A stretch of 64,000 nucleotides of DNA from Trichothecium roseum (GCA_026184415.1 CM047940.1:558001-622000); one strand, 5' to 3'. Shown: positions 35,134 through 47,756, numbered from the stretch's first letter. Notes: generated from the sequence alone by a model not told the origin. A program made the numbers and translations.

Positions 35134-38100
35134 ATGGCCTCAAACCCTAATGGCTCCGTCGCGCGGCGCAACAATCCCTTTTTAAGAAATTCCTCTCCTT
35201 CTCAAATACCGAGCACCAATGGTCGCCCAAAGTCGACACTCTTTTCATCCCCTTCGCCGTTATCGGGAGCCTCGACACCAACAGGACATGTCCGTAGTCA
35301 ATCTAGTTCTTCATTTGGCCCGTCAATATTGGCTTCGGGTCTTCCACCAAAGGTGCAGTCGCGACGAGAGTCACGGAATGGCTCTGTTTCAGGCACCTTC
35401 GCGCCTTCGTTTATCAAGACGGAAGATGATATGCGCAGAAGCCATGATGCCGTAGATGGTATTGAAGGCGAAAATGACTTTTCTGGCAAGCGTTATGTCT
35501 GGGTCAAGGACCAGGAGTGCGCCTTTGTCAAAGGCTGGGTTGTCGAGGATCTCGAAGACAATCGCCTCCTTGTCCAGTGTGAAGATGGATCAGTGAGTTT
35601 CGGTTCCCAAGTTCTTTGCCAGTCAGCCATGCTAACTTGGATGGATAGCAACGAGAAGTCGACGCGGACGGCGTCGATAAAGTGAACCCTGCCAAGTTCG
35701 ACAAGGCAAACGATATGGCCGAGTTGACTCATCTGAACGAAGCGTCCGTCGTACACAACCTCTACACGAGATACCAATCCGATCTTATATATACCTACTC
35801 AGGCCTGTTCCTTGTTACAGTCAACCCGTACTGCTCTCTACCAATCTATACCAATGAGTACATCAACATGTACAAGGGGCGGAGTCGGGAAGATATGAAA
35901 CCGCATATTTATGCCATGGCTGATGAGGCTTTCCGGAATCTGGTAGAGGAGGGCAAGAACCAAAGCATCCTTGTTACCGGAGAGTCTGGCGCGGGAAAAA
36001 CGGAAAACACGAAAAAGGTCATCCAGTACCTGGCAGCAGTGGCACACGAATATGCATCAAGGCATAGACCTCAGCAGTCCAACCTGTCTCAACAAATCTT
36101 GCGTGCCAACCCGATTCTTGAAGCATTTGGTAACGCGCAAACCGTTCGCAATCACAATTCATCCCGATTTGGAAAATTCATTCGTATTGAGTTCAGTCGC
36201 AATGGTGCAATCACCGGTGCCTTTATTGACTGGTACTTGCTGGAGAAATCGAGAGTCGTGAGAATCAATGCCCATGAACGAAATTACCATATTTTCTACC
36301 AGCTGTTGAAGGGGGCAACCTCGTCAATGAAGAGGGAGTTTCTCTTGGATGACGCTAGGATGGAGGATTTCGCTTACACCCGAGATGGTCATGATACGAT
36401 TACCGGTGTTTCCGACAAGGATGAATGGAATGCCCTGATGGAAGCATTCGAGGTAATGGGGTTCAGCAACGAGGATCAAATGTCGATTTTGCGTACAGTC
36501 GCAGCCGTTCTTCACCTCGGCAACATCGGAGTGGTCAAAGAGAGCCGTGCGGCAGACCAGGCACGCCTTGAGCCTGGTGCCAAGGAACAGGCGGCCAAAG
36601 TATGCAAACTGTTGGGAGTTCCCCTGGAACCGTTCCTCAAGGGCTTGCTACATCCCAGAGTCAAGGCAGGTCGCGAGTGGGTAGAGAAAGTTCAGACGCC
36701 GGAACAGGTTCGTCTTAGTCTTGACGCGCTGTCCAAGGGTATCTACGAACGTGGGTTTGGCAACCTTGTCACTCGTATCAACAAGCAGTTTGACCAGACG
36801 GGCATGGGGACCGATGACTCTCATTTCATCGGTGTGCTTGATATTGCGGGGTTCGAAATCTTTGACGAGAACAGCTTTGAGCAGCTGTGCATTAATTACA
36901 CCAACGAGAAGCTACAGCAATTCTTCAATCATCACATGTTTGTTCTTGAGCAGGAAGAGTATGCTCGAGAACAGATTGAATGGCAGTTCATTGACTTTGG
37001 CCGCGACCTTCAGCCGACCATTGATCTTATTGAGCTACCAAATCCGATTGGTATCTTTTCTTGCCTTGATGAAGACTGCGTTATGCCAAAGGCTACGGAC
37101 AAGACGTTCAGCGAAAAGTTGAACTCTCTATGGGATAAGAAGTCTCCCAAGTATCGGCCATCACGGCTGGGAGGCGGATTCATCCTCACCCATTACGCCG
37201 CTGATGTAGAATACTCGACTCGAGGTTGGTTGGAGAAGAACAAGGATCCGCTGAATGATAACATCACAAGGCTTCTTGCTTCCTCTTCTTCAGACCACAT
37301 CGCCGACCTGTTTTCCGACTGTGCGCCCACTGACGACGAGGTTGGCGGAACCAGGAGTCGAGTAAAGAAGGGGTTGTTCCGAACCGTCGCCCAAAGGCAC
37401 AAGGAGCATCTGCACAGCTTGATGGCGCAACTCAACTCCACGCACCCTCACTTTGTGCGATGCATCATTCCCAACCATAAGAAGAAGCCAAAGCAGTTCA
37501 CAAACGTACTTGTGCTGGACCAGCTGCGATGTAATGGTGTTTTGGAGGGTATCCGAATTGCCCGCACTGGATTCCCCAATAGACTGTCGTTTGCAGAATT
37601 CCGTCATCGATACGAGGTTCTCTGCTCTGATATTCCCAAGGGCTACATCGAAGGACAAGCTGCGGCCATCATGATGCTCGACCGGTTGAATCTGGACAGG
37701 ACACTGTACCGCGTCGGCTTGACAAAGGTCTTCTTCCGTGCCGGTGTTCTTGCTGAGCTCGAAGAACAGCGTGATGCCCTCATTACTGAGATCATGTCGC
37801 GATTCCAAACAGTTGCAAGGGGTTTCATTACCCGCCGGTCGGCGAACAAGAGACTTTTCCGCAGTGAGGCTACGAGAATCATTCAGCGGAACTTTTCTGT
37901 CTACCTTGACTTGATGGATAACCCCTGGTGGCAGCTTATTGTCAAGATGAAGCCCCTTTTAGGAGACACTCGGACAGCAAAGGAGGTCAAGAGGCGCGAT
38001 GCCATGATCAAGGAGCTTAACGATAAGATGGTCCTGGAGACTGCCAACCGTCAGAAGCTTGAGGATGAGCGAAGAACCTGCCAGGCAGAAATGATGCGCA

Positions 38101-41100
38101 TACAACATACCCTTGAAAGTGAACGTGCACTGGCATTGGACAAGGAAGAAATTTTCAGCCGCCTCCAAGACAGGGAGGCAGAGCTGGAAGAGAAACTGGC
38201 TGGGGCCATTGAGGATCAGGAACGTCTGGAGGATGAACTAGATGACATTATGGAGGCCAAGAATCGCGCTGAGGGGGATGTTGAAAAGTATCGCACCCAG
38301 CTCGAACAAGCTGCCAGTCTTATTGCCAAGCTTGAAGGAGAAAAGGGACAGCTGTCGGAGAAGATTGCAAGCCTTGAGCTGGAGATGGAGGAAATTTCCA
38401 AAAAGCAATCTGAACGTAGCGAGCAAGAGGCTGCTCTTGAAAGCGAAGTAAAGATGCTCCAGAGTCAGCTGTCGCTCAAAGACCGCAAAGTTCAAGACCT
38501 CGAGGGCAAGCTCGTCAAACTAGACCAGGACGCCGAGGTCAAAATTCACACCGCTCAGAAAGAGCTCGACTCAGCCAAGATGCGAGAGACCCGGCTGACC
38601 CGAGAGAAGAATGACATCCAAGAGCAACTCTCCCAGTTATCGAAGACGTCGACGGATTACGAAGACCTTGTTCGCGAGAAGGAGAGTGAACTGGCATTTT
38701 TGCGTACCGATAACAAACGACACGAGTCCGAGCGCCGCAGCCTAGACGAGCAGAAGAAGCTGCTGGCAACTGAAAAGGAGAAGGCCACGACTAAACTTCG
38801 CGAAGTTCAGGGCGAGCTTGAGAATATCAAGTCACGGCACACTCAGCTTCAACGAGAAGCTGAAGATGCCAAGAACCAGTTGGCCGCTCGTTTATCGGAG
38901 GATGCTCAAGCAGACAAGAACCGCCAGGTATTGGAGACACAGATTAAAGATCTTCAAGAGGAACTCTACAATGCCCAAGCAGAGCTTACCAGAGAACGCC
39001 AATCCCGCGACGATGTTCAGCTCCTCGGCGAGCATAAGTACAAGGCACTCCAGGAAGAATATGATCACCTGAACGAGTCCAAAATTACCATTGAGAAAGA
39101 ACTCTACGCGCAGCAGGACACTCTACGAAGGACCAAGGAGGCCCGGGCTACTGCAGAAAAGGAGAGAGACGAGGCCCGTGAAGAGATTCGAAGGCTCCGA
39201 GTGGCTAAGACAGAGGCTGAGGAGGCCCGTCTGAAGGCAGAGGAAGCCGGTGAGCGCCAGGCTACAAGAGCGGCCAAGGAGAGAGAAGACAGCCTCCGGA
39301 AGGACCTCGATGCCGCCCAAACGCGGTTACAGTGGTTCGAAGACGAATGCGCAAAGCTCAATCATCAAGTCGAGGACCTCAACAAGTTGATTCTGTCATC
39401 GGGCGAATTTGGACTGAAGAATGATCAAGCCAAGGAGCGGATGGAGAGAGAGCTCACCACAGTCAAGAGCCGGTTGACAGCATCAGAAAACGATAACCGC
39501 GCACTTCTAAACAAGCTCCAACAAAAGGGCCTCGAAATTGCCCGCTCAACGTCGCGTGCCAGCGAAGCATCTCGCAGCCAAGTAACGTCTCTCCAACGTG
39601 AAAAGGCAAGGCTGGAAGAGTTGAACGCCAAGCTCAACAAACAGCTTGGAGATTCTCAGCTAAATACCGCCTCTCTTGAAAAGAAGGTGGAGAAACTGCA
39701 ACTGAGCCTTGAGGATCTGAATCACGAAATGGCCCGAGAGGTCAAGACGAGTAGGAATGCCGAAAAGGCCTCTTCTAACTTCACCGCCCAGCTTGCCGAA
39801 GCGAACCGAACGATTGAGTCAGAGCGACACCAGCGCACTCAGGCACAGACAACACTCCGCAATGTTCAGACGTCACTTGACTCCCGGGACAAAGAGCTGG
39901 AGGAACTTCGTTCTCAGATGTTGGATGCTTTGAGGACGGTTGACCCCGAGATTACTCTCCCGGCCCCATCTGAGGCTAATGAGAAGGCGATATTCAAGAA
40001 CTTCGATCTGGTCCGCAAGGTCGAAGAATTGCAGCAGGACTTGCGGGTTCAGACCGCGGCGAGGGCCAATGCTGAGAATCAGCTGTCTGAGTTGAGGATA
40101 TCTCGGCAAGATGCTCCAAGTCGTCCAAAGTTGGAAGAGGTTCACTACAATGAGGCGCCCTTCAACGGTTCGCCGACTCGGAAGTCGACCAAGTTCCAAC
40201 AGGCTCAGCAAGCATACTCCAATACTTCCACGCCCAATAATCGTCGCTTCCAAGACCCCGAGCAAGCTATGGACTCTGCTCGATCCGATCGCACAATTGA
40301 TACTCTCAACCTGAATAACCGTATGGATCTCAAGGCTGAAGTAGAAGAGCTGCAGAACCAGCTACAGATTTCTCAGATGCAGAATCGCCATCTCCAGAGT
40401 CAACTCGACCGCTCGACCCCAAGCTCTGATCCTTTTGTCGACGAACAGAGCCCTTCACATAAACGCGTGCAGAAGCTCGAAAAGGCCAACAGTCGTTTGC
40501 AGGATATGCTGGACGACTCTGCCAAGAAACTGTCCGTCCTCGAGAAGAGCATCCAGAGTGGCGAGCTTTCTTTGCGTGACATTCAAACACGCTCCCACGA
40601 GGAACTGCTTGATGTGTTCAACAGCCAAGAAGAGTCTCGTCGTTCCCTTCTTCACAGCCATAAGGCGGCTGTATCAGAGCTCACCGACGCCAAGACCAGC
40701 TTTGACAAGCTCCGACATGACAAGGCCAGCCTGCAGGTTGAGTTGCGTGACGCCAAGTCAGATCTCCAGGAGATGACAACGGCGAGAGAGCACGAGGCCC
40801 AGAACCGTAGCCAGCTCCTCCAAGAATACTCGGATCTTCAGATTCGTCTGGACGCCGAGTCATCCAAGCTTATAGACGTTACCTCCAGTCTAGAACTATA
40901 CAAGAGCCGAGCTGACGAATACTTTAGCAAGCTTGAGCAGGCTGAAATCGCCGTGCTGAAGGCAAGCAGGGCCGAGCAGTTTGCCAAGTCGCAGGCTAAG
41001 GAAGCCGAAGATACGTACGCCGAGGTCATGTCTGAGCGTCAAAAGATGGACGCTTCCATCGAGGACTTGCAGCGTCAGAACCAGAGGCTCGAGGAGAAAC

Positions 41101-42500
41101 TCGAAGACATGTCTACGGATCTGGACACTGTGGCTCAGGCCAAGAGGAGGCTACAGAATGAGCTTGAAGACTACAGGACGCAGCGGGCGATGGACATCGA
41201 GGACAAGGAATCCAGTATGGAGCAGACGCGTAAGAAGTACCAGGCTGAATTCGCCACCCTCACCAAGGAGCTCGATCTCGCCCGTGAAGAGAGGTTGTAC
41301 AAGCAGACCGAGATCTCCCGCTTACGCGAGGAACTCGACGATTTGCGCTCCAAGTGGGACGATGAAGTCCTCAATAGCTCGACGTGGTCCAAGGAGAAGT
41401 CCCGTTTGGAGTCTACGCTGGCTGACGTTGTGTCTTCTCGAGACGAAGCCGTCAACGCTCACAATGAGGCACAGGGCAAGGTTGTTAATCTGCTTTCGCA
41501 GGTACGCAACCTTCGCTCATCAGTTGACGAGGTGACGGCTGAGCGTGACGCTCTTGTCCGCGAGAAGCGCAGCGTGGAAGCTCGCCTGGAGGAAGCCAGG
41601 GCTGGCCTCGAGGAGCTTACGAATGGCGATAGCCCCCTGCGCGATGCTGCAAGCACTGACAAGGAGATTCTCGAGCTCAAGTCCGGCCTGGCGCAGCAGG
41701 AGGATATCGCAGCCGCCGCTATTGAAAAGATGCGCCGAGCAGAATCATTGGTGACTGAGATACAGAAGGATATCACATCTGAGCGTGAGGCGAGTGCCGA
41801 TCTTCAGAAACAAAAGGCCAACCTGGAGAAGAGTCTCAACGAGACGCAGCTTAGGCTCGTTGACTTGGAGACCAAGGGATACTCGAGTGCCAGTCAGGAC
41901 ATTAAATTCTTGTACAAGCGGATTCAAGAGGTGAGCCGACACCACCCCGCCTCCCCTCCTCCCTCCCCGTCCCCGTCCCCGTCCCCTTCCCTCCCCTCGA
42001 CCTGCAAAGAAGAAACGAATAGAGAGAGAGTAAGACTGTGTATACTAACAAACGACTAGCTCGAAACCCAACTCGAGAGTCAGGACAATGAGCGCTCAAA
42101 AACGCAACGATCTGAGCGAAACATTGACCGCACGGTCAAGGATCTGCAAAACCAGATTGAGCGCAAGGACAAGCAAAATACTCAACTGGCAGACGACGTG
42201 TCTCGGATGCGAGACAAGGTGGACAAGCTCCTCAAGACGATTGACGAGCTCCAGTCGTCGGAGTCTGACAACCAGCTGTCCGCCCGGCGGGCCGAGCGCG
42301 AGCTCAGGGAAGAAAAGGAAAAGTCTCTCCGCCTCGAGCGGGAGCTTGACGGGTGGAAGACTCTGCGCAACGACAAGGGCGGGGCTTACGGCAGTGCACG
42401 GAGCCGTCACGCCTGGGCTAGCGAGGGTGATGGCATGAATGTCCCTGAGCGGAAGAGCAGCATTAGCAGAGCGCCCAGTATGACCAAGGGCTTTCTGTAA
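35134..42500 (+). CDS. myo2: Class II (conventional) myosin heavy chain
   Basis: Three exons (35134-35592, 35649-41930, 42060-42500) give 2393 residues. A Ser/Pro-rich head with several SP sites (about 1-110) precedes an SH3-like subdomain (RYVWVKDQECAFVKGW). The motor follows, with P-loop GESGAGKTENTKK (about 264), switch I NHNSSRFGKF (about 321), switch II DIAGFEIF (about 551) and an actin-binding region before residue 800. A degenerate IQ/neck region (RFQTVARGFITRR, about 868) is followed by a tail of roughly 1400 residues that is almost all heptad coiled coil. This is the two-headed myosin of the cytokinetic ring, needed for septum formation. The head phosphosites suggest kinase control. 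The 129-nt last intron (41931-42059) has a simple CCCCGT repeat. Confidence 0.97.
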
Positions 42501-43030
42501 CGAAGGCTGGATGATGGGTGACGAAAAGGGGTCATGAAGGATGACGAAGACTATGAAAGGTGACACGAAGGCTATGGAACTGGGATACCATGTAGAAAAC
42601 TACAAGGCAGGCGTTTTGTTTTTGCTACCTACTGCTACTATACGCGACATGATACTGGGGGGGGGGGGGGAAGGGGGAGGGGGATTGCATGGTAAAATGG
42701 TCTCTTTTTGTGATAATATGGATAGAGGGAGAGATGTGTGTGTGCGCGTGTGCTTATCCTTTTCTTCCTTTTATTGCTGGAATGGAAATTGGGGTTTCTA
42801 TACCCAAGGTTATTGGTCTGGCCAATATTTTTTTTGTTCTTTTTTGCTCATAGATTTAGCAGCGATACCATACATACGTAAAGAGGTAATCGACGGTAAG
42901 AAAAACGTGAACGTTGGCATTTTGCAACGGGTTTACTACTATTTGCGTAGGCGAAAAAAAAAGTATAAGTAAGCCACGTACGCAAGGGGGTGGTAAAACA
43001 GGCTTGACCGCTGGTACTCGGCAGTAACAG

Positions 43031-43046
43031 TACGGAGTACTCCGTA
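43031..43046. repeat. Perfect 16-bp palindrome TACGGAGTACTCCGTA
   Basis: Two units of the genome-wide 9-mer meet head to head, sharing the central TA. Confidence 0.9.
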
Positions 43047-43374
43047 TCATGGATGTTTGAACAAAGTCATATCTCACTTGCGCTCTGGGGTAGATCAGGT
43101 AGAGCTATATACATTAGGGAAGCTGCTGTAGATTATGCTCGTTCATCGTTTTTTAAATATCCGGGACTAGACCCTGATATATCCAACACGAGAATGGGGT
43201 ACTCCGTATCATGGAGTTGCGTCAGCAGTGCTCCGTAGTAGTACATGTAGTATGAATGGGTCGTGGCACCAAGAAGTCTTTCAGTCTTTGGTGTGCAGCG
43301 CGACATTCCCTTCGGCATCGGACCGGCTCCTAATCAAGGTTGCGTAATGCGCATTACGGCGTACGTAGTACATA

Positions 43375-43390
43375 TACTCCGTACGGAGTA
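43375..43390. repeat. Perfect 16-bp palindrome TACTCCGTACGGAGTA
   Basis: The same two units in the opposite order from the palindrome at 43031, again perfectly symmetric. Confidence 0.9.
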
Positions 43391-43828
43391 GTACATACAC
43401 ATTCGGCTGTTAGTTCGGCCAAGCCGAGTTCCCCATTGGACTGAATCCCTGCCCATTGCTGCCCAGCGTTACTTCGTACCCCGTAAATGCAAGCGAATGA
43501 GGAAAGGATCCCGTCCTATGGAGGGGAGGAGGGAAAAAAAGATGCTGCAGAAGAAGAAGAAAAAAGTTGGAGGCCTTGAAGGATGCGCAACCGCGCGGGC
43601 GCAAGAAGATGAGAAAGAAAGAGGGAGAGAGAGAGAGAGAGAAAAAGAGTGGTGAGGGAAAAGAGACATGTGGTACTCCGTATACGCGTTAAATATCGCA
43701 CCGCTCGCTATTCTCCTACCTTGCTCTCTTTTTTCTCTCCTCTTTTCTCTTCCCTTTTGGATTTCTTCATCCTGCCCATTCATCAATCGCGTGACCGGGG
43801 ACGGCTCTGCTTTCTGCGATAACCCGCA

Positions 43829-45538
43829 ATGGCGCGCCACGACGAGGACGAGGAGCTGCTCCCCGGTACCCGCCGTCTATTGGACAACACCGCGAGGAAC
43901 AGGCCCAGCGCCGAGGCTGGCCCCGGCGGCGGCGGCGGCCACGATTCCGAGACCGAATCCCTCACCAAGCACGGCGACATCGTCCTCGTGCCCCAGCCCA
44001 CGTCCTCGCCAAACGATCCCCTCAATTGGAGCCTTGCGCGCAAGATCTGGCACTCGACCCTGGCGTGCTACGTCGTCATCCTCACGGCGGCCACTTCCAA
44101 CGTTGCTGGTTCCGCTGCCGTCGGCGTCAACGAAGAGTACGGCATCAGCTATGACGTCTTCAACACCGGCGCCGGTGTCCTCTTCATCGGCATAGGGTAC
44201 TGGACCCTGCTCGGCTCACCGGCCGTCCATCTTTACGGCCGGCGCATCCTCTACCTCGTCGGCATGGTATGGGGTCTCATCGGCAACTTGTGGTTCGGCT
44301 ACCTCAAGGGGGAGCCGGCCACCATCTGGTCGCAGCTGTTCGTCGGCGCGTCCGAGTCGGTGGGCGAGGCCGCCGTGCAGCTCTCCCTGCTCGACATCTG
44401 GTTCGAGCACCAGAACGGCACGTCCCTGGGCTTCTACACCTTCGCAACAGCCATTGGCACGTACGTCGGGCCGCTGCTGGCTGGCCACATCGCCAATAGC
44501 TATCTGGGGTGGCGGTGGATCGGTTTCCTGGGCGCCATCTTCTCCGGCGGCTCCATCGCTCTCCTGTACTTTGGCTTCGAGGAGACCACCTTCCACCGGA
44601 AGCATTACGAGGATCTCGGCGTCAACCAGCCCCAGCCCCAGGCCAGCGGGGACGACGAGGAGAAGCGCGCCGAAGCGCCCGCCCCGGATCCCTACTCCCC
44701 CTCGTCGCGCTTCGATGCCGCGACGCAGAGCCGCCTCCTGGACTCGTACTCCCGGCCCAAGCCGTACTGGGAGCGCATTGCTCTCGTCACGCCGGCGCCG
44801 AACCTGAGCGGCCTCGGGGCGAAGCAGTACGGCCGACGGCTGTTCCACACGCTCCGCGTCTTCACCTTCCCGGCCGTCTGGTTCGCCGGCCTGCAGTGGG
44901 GCATGCAGAACGTCGCCTTATCCTTCTACCTCACCGTTCAGCAAGACCACTGGATCGGGGCCCCCTGGTACTACGGCGACGACGCCGTGGGCAACATGAA
45001 CATCGCCACCCTCATCGGTAGCCTCGTCGGGTGCCTGTACGGGGGCTACGGCAGCGACAAGTTCATCATCTGGGCGAGCCGGCGGTCGGGGACGGGCATC
45101 GTCGAGGCGGAGATGCGGCTGTGGCTCATGGCGGCCTGTGCCGCGCTGCTGCCCGCGGGGCTGCTCGTCTTCGGCGTCGGGTCCGCGCGCGGCTGGGACT
45201 GGCCGGCGCCGTACGTCGGCCTCGGGCTCATCGGCTTCGGCTACGGCTGCGCCGGCGACCTGAGCATCACCTACCTCGCCGACTGCTACCCGGACATGGT
45301 CCTCGAGGGCATGGTCGGCGTCGCCGTCATCAACAACACCCTCGCCATGGTCCTCACCTTTGTCGCCAGCTACTGGCTGGACACGGGCCTGCAGAACTGC
45401 TTCATCGAGCTCGGCGTTTTAGGTTTCGTCATCTCCATGTCTTTCTTGCCCATGGCGCTGTACGGCAAGCGGGCCAGGCGGTGGACCAAGGAGCGGTACC
45501 TGAACTTTGTGCGCATCCGTGACGGTATGGACGGGTGA
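43829..45538 (+). CDS. Major facilitator superfamily transporter
   Basis: A single-exon protein of 569 residues with about twelve hydrophobic segments in two groups of six. They are split by a polar loop (about residues 255-310, HRKHYEDLGVNQ onward). Family marks are NPLNW-like NDPLNWSLARK at the start of the core, YGRRILYLVG after the second helix, and a WRWIGFLGAIFSG block before the middle loop. This fits fungal proton-coupled drug or metabolite exporters of the DHA1 type; the substrate cannot be told. The Asp/Glu-rich N-terminus is cytoplasmic. There is no neighbouring biosynthetic gene. Confidence 0.92.
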   Translation: MARHDEDEELLPGTRRLLDNTARNRPSAEAGPGGGGGHDSETESLTKHGDIVLVPQPTSSPNDPLNWSLARKIWHSTLACYVVILTAATSNVAGSAAVGVNEEYGISYDVFNTGAGVLFIGIGYWTLLGSPAVHLYGRRILYLVGMVWGLIGNLWFGYLKGEPATIWSQLFVGASESVGEAAVQLSLLDIWFEHQNGTSLGFYTFATAIGTYVGPLLAGHIANSYLGWRWIGFLGAIFSGGSIALLYFGFEETTFHRKHYEDLGVNQPQPQASGDDEEKRAEAPAPDPYSPSSRFDAATQSRLLDSYSRPKPYWERIALVTPAPNLSGLGAKQYGRRLFHTLRVFTFPAVWFAGLQWGMQNVALSFYLTVQQDHWIGAPWYYGDDAVGNMNIATLIGSLVGCLYGGYGSDKFIIWASRRSGTGIVEAEMRLWLMAACAALLPAGLLVFGVGSARGWDWPAPYVGLGLIGFGYGCAGDLSITYLADCYPDMVLEGMVGVAVINNTLAMVLTFVASYWLDTGLQNCFIELGVLGFVISMSFLPMALYGKRARRWTKERYLNFVRIRDGMDG

Positions 45539-46196
45539 CATACATGGCTTTTTTTTGGGGAGGGAGGTGCCTTTGGACAGGACGGTCTTTTTTCTTTCTT
45601 TTTTTTTATAGCATTAGACTTGGATAATGAATGGGAGTGGCTCGAATCGATAATGACGGAATTGAAATAGAAGATGACCTTTGGCGGTTCATGATGCGCA
45701 AAACCTCGGCGAACCTAATTTTTCATGTCGCCCATGACCGTCGTAGGGAAAACTTTATGCCACGGCTGTGTGTCCAACGGCTGCGTCAACTGGCAACAAC
45801 CCCCCACCTGTTCCCCGGTAGATGAAAGCCAACTCTTTCTCTTTTGTTGTGGCGCGGGTGGAATTCCGCGATACTGCGACTGAATATGATGAAACACCTT
45901 TATAAGCAGGTTAATCTTTGCCATTTAAACAAGTATTTCATCTTCACCTCCTTTTCCCCAAGCTTTGAGGGGGCTGGATGTTTCTTTGGAGAAGTGTGTA
46001 CAAATTTCTATAAAACAACGCCGAATACGATTCTGACATTCTGATTCTACTCATGCGACTAATGACCCTCCTACACAAAAAAGGGTCACCACCACACCCA
46101 CATCCACCCATTGCTACTCATACGGTAACTACCATACCTAAGAAGCTAAAAGGCAAAAAGAGATTCTGCACCTTGATACTTATCGTGACCAGAGGC
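45539..46196. other. Intergenic, MFS gene to tRNA
   Basis: MFS 3' region with T-runs near 45550 and 45590-45610. Nothing else is recognised. Confidence 0.55.
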
Positions 46197-46201
46197 AAAA
46201 A
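46197..46201 (-). terminator. RNA polymerase III T-run terminator of tRNA-Pro
   Basis: Five T on the minus strand, three bases after the discriminator base of the tRNA. Confidence 0.8.
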
Positions 46202-46204
46202 GTG

Positions 46205-46295
46205 GGGTTTTGCCGGGGATTGAACCCGGGACCTCTCGCAAGCTGTGCTTTGGGTGTTACCCTAAGCGAGAATCATACCACTAGACCACAAAACC
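46205..46295 (-). tRNA. tRNA-Pro(AGG): tRNA-Pro(AGG) with 19-nt intron
   Basis: The minus strand gives acceptor GGTTTTG pairing with CAAAACC. The A-box-like D arm is GGTCTAGTGGTATGAT, the anticodon arm CTCGC..GCGAG carries TTAGGG, and the T arm is CCGGGTTCAATCCCCGG (B box). The anticodon AGG reads CCU/CCC Pro codons after inosine change. A 19-nt intron (46241-46259) sits at the canonical place, one base 3' of the anticodon. Confidence 0.96.
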
Positions 46296-46637
46296 GCTGA
46301 TCCCGTTTATCCGGGGTTCTTGGATGTCTCGGGGCAACGAGAATGTGTATATGAAGCAAAACGATGCTTGTCTGAGCATGGCCCCAAGACATAAACCAAC
46401 ATCGGAAAGTACGATTGGATAATTAAGGAAGGAACATGACGGGAGTTTTAGATAATTCGTCTCCAACGCAGTCGTTCTCTCTCAATAAATCACTGCCCAA
46501 ACAGTTCGGAATTGGTGGAGGAAGAATATCCACGATTTGTTCTTCAAAATAGCTTCAAGATATGTTGCTCGATCTCTGCGAATGACTAGCATTGGTGCTA
46601 CCAAGTACCTAGCCTCCTACGTAAGTACAGGTAGCTG
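46296..46637. other. Intergenic, tRNA to hydrolase gene
   Basis: AT-rich upstream flank of the tRNA and 3' flank of the hydrolase gene. No gene is recognised. Confidence 0.55.
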
Positions 46638-47756
46638 TTAGTCAAGAGCTCTCGTACTATTCCTACCATCTGTCACTTCAACCTCGGGCCATTCTTCCGC
46701 AGGCGCATCCAGTATAGGAGCATCCTCCCCTCGCAGATGCCGTCCGAAGAAGTCACCGATGTACTCCCTCGAGAGGTCGATCATCCTTCGCCCATCGATG
46801 TCGCCCGTGGTCTTATTCATGCCAAACTGCTTCCAGAACGTCACGTCGCTCCAGTCCGAGTGCAGAGTGCCGGCCACGCTCAGCAGACGCCACCAGCCCG
46901 TCTGCCAGGCCGGGAAGGTTGCCCAGGAAGGGTCTCCGTCACCCGAGTGGCCGGCCGTGGCGAGGAATAAGACGGGTTTGTCAGTATCAACGGAGGAGTC
47001 GTTAGCCACCAAGTCACCCCACAGCGTGCCGTCGAGGTTGACGGCGGCATCTACCTCGTTGCTCCCCAGCGCGGCGGCAAACGCCAGCGAACCCCCGAGT
47101 GAGCCCCCGAGTACACCTAATCCAGTCGTAGCAAATGTTGCGCCGAGGTTCTCGACCAACTGCGGCAGATAGTGGACGAAATGCAGCGTCGCCCTCCTCC
47201 GGGCCTCGTGCAGCCGCTCGATGAAGTCGAGATCGTATTGGAAGTCCAAGGGCAGACCTCGGACGCCCGTACCATTGGGGTAACGCACAAACGGCTGCTC
47301 ATACACATGGTCGAGGGCAAAAACGGCGTACCCCCTCGAGACGAGATCTGTAATAATGGCCGTGTACACGCTCGAGGGTGGCCCCATTCCGGCTGGGTTG
47401 AAGATGACGGTAGGTCCTTGTGACAACGAGAGTGGCAGATACGGGGCTCCCGGCGCTAGCATGGCGGTCAAATTCGCCAGCGACCCTGCGGTTATGTTCC
47501 ACCCTCTCTCGTAGGTTTCCGCCAGCTCGGGCTCCATATAGCGCGTGGTTTGGCCTGGCTCCTCGGTTGGGTAATATGCCGTCACGAGGTAATCAGTCGA
47601 GACGTTACCCGGCCAGACGGGGTCATCATGGTTGCGAAATGGGATGACGTGACGGCTCACGCCAACGCCGTATTCACCCGTCGGGGGCGGTAGTGATGTT
47701 GTTGTGCCGCCTACAACGACACACAAAAGGGCCACGAGTGCATTCGCCTTGGGCAT
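46638..47756 (-). CDS. Secreted PAF-acetylhydrolase-like alpha/beta hydrolase
   Basis: A single-exon protein of 372 residues from the ATG at 47756, chosen because MPKANALVALLCVVVGG gives a signal peptide; the frame stays open upstream to 47939. The core has ALDHVYEQPF, then the nucleophile elbow GVLGGSLGGSLAFA, and NLDGTLWG after it. LFLATAGHSG and later conserved Asp/His blocks follow. This resembles the plasma and fungal PAF acetylhydrolase / lipase family. Family members cut short-chain esters of phospholipids or related substrates; the substrate here is unknown. Several N-x-S/T sites (NVS, NIT, NLT, NGT, NDS) suit a glycosylated secreted enzyme. Confidence 0.85.
   Translation of the reverse strand: MPKANALVALLCVVVGGTTTSLPPPTGEYGVGVSRHVIPFRNHDDPVWPGNVSTDYLVTAYYPTEEPGQTTRYMEPELAETYERGWNITAGSLANLTAMLAPGAPYLPLSLSQGPTVIFNPAGMGPPSSVYTAIITDLVSRGYAVFALDHVYEQPFVRYPNGTGVRGLPLDFQYDLDFIERLHEARRRATLHFVHYLPQLVENLGATFATTGLGVLGGSLGGSLAFAAALGSNEVDAAVNLDGTLWGDLVANDSSVDTDKPVLFLATAGHSGDGDPSWATFPAWQTGWWRLLSVAGTLHSDWSDVTFWKQFGMNKTTGDIDGRRMIDLSREYIGDFFGRHLRGEDAPILDAPAEEWPEVEVTDGRNSTRALD

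Larger units (their letters stand above)
42501..43828. other. Intergenic, myosin to MFS transporter
   Basis: No gene is seen. It holds a G-run near 42657-42685, two perfect 16-bp palindromes (43031-43046 and 43375-43390), further TACTCCGTA copies near 43200 and 43675, and a GA-rich tract near 43615-43645. Confidence 0.6.
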
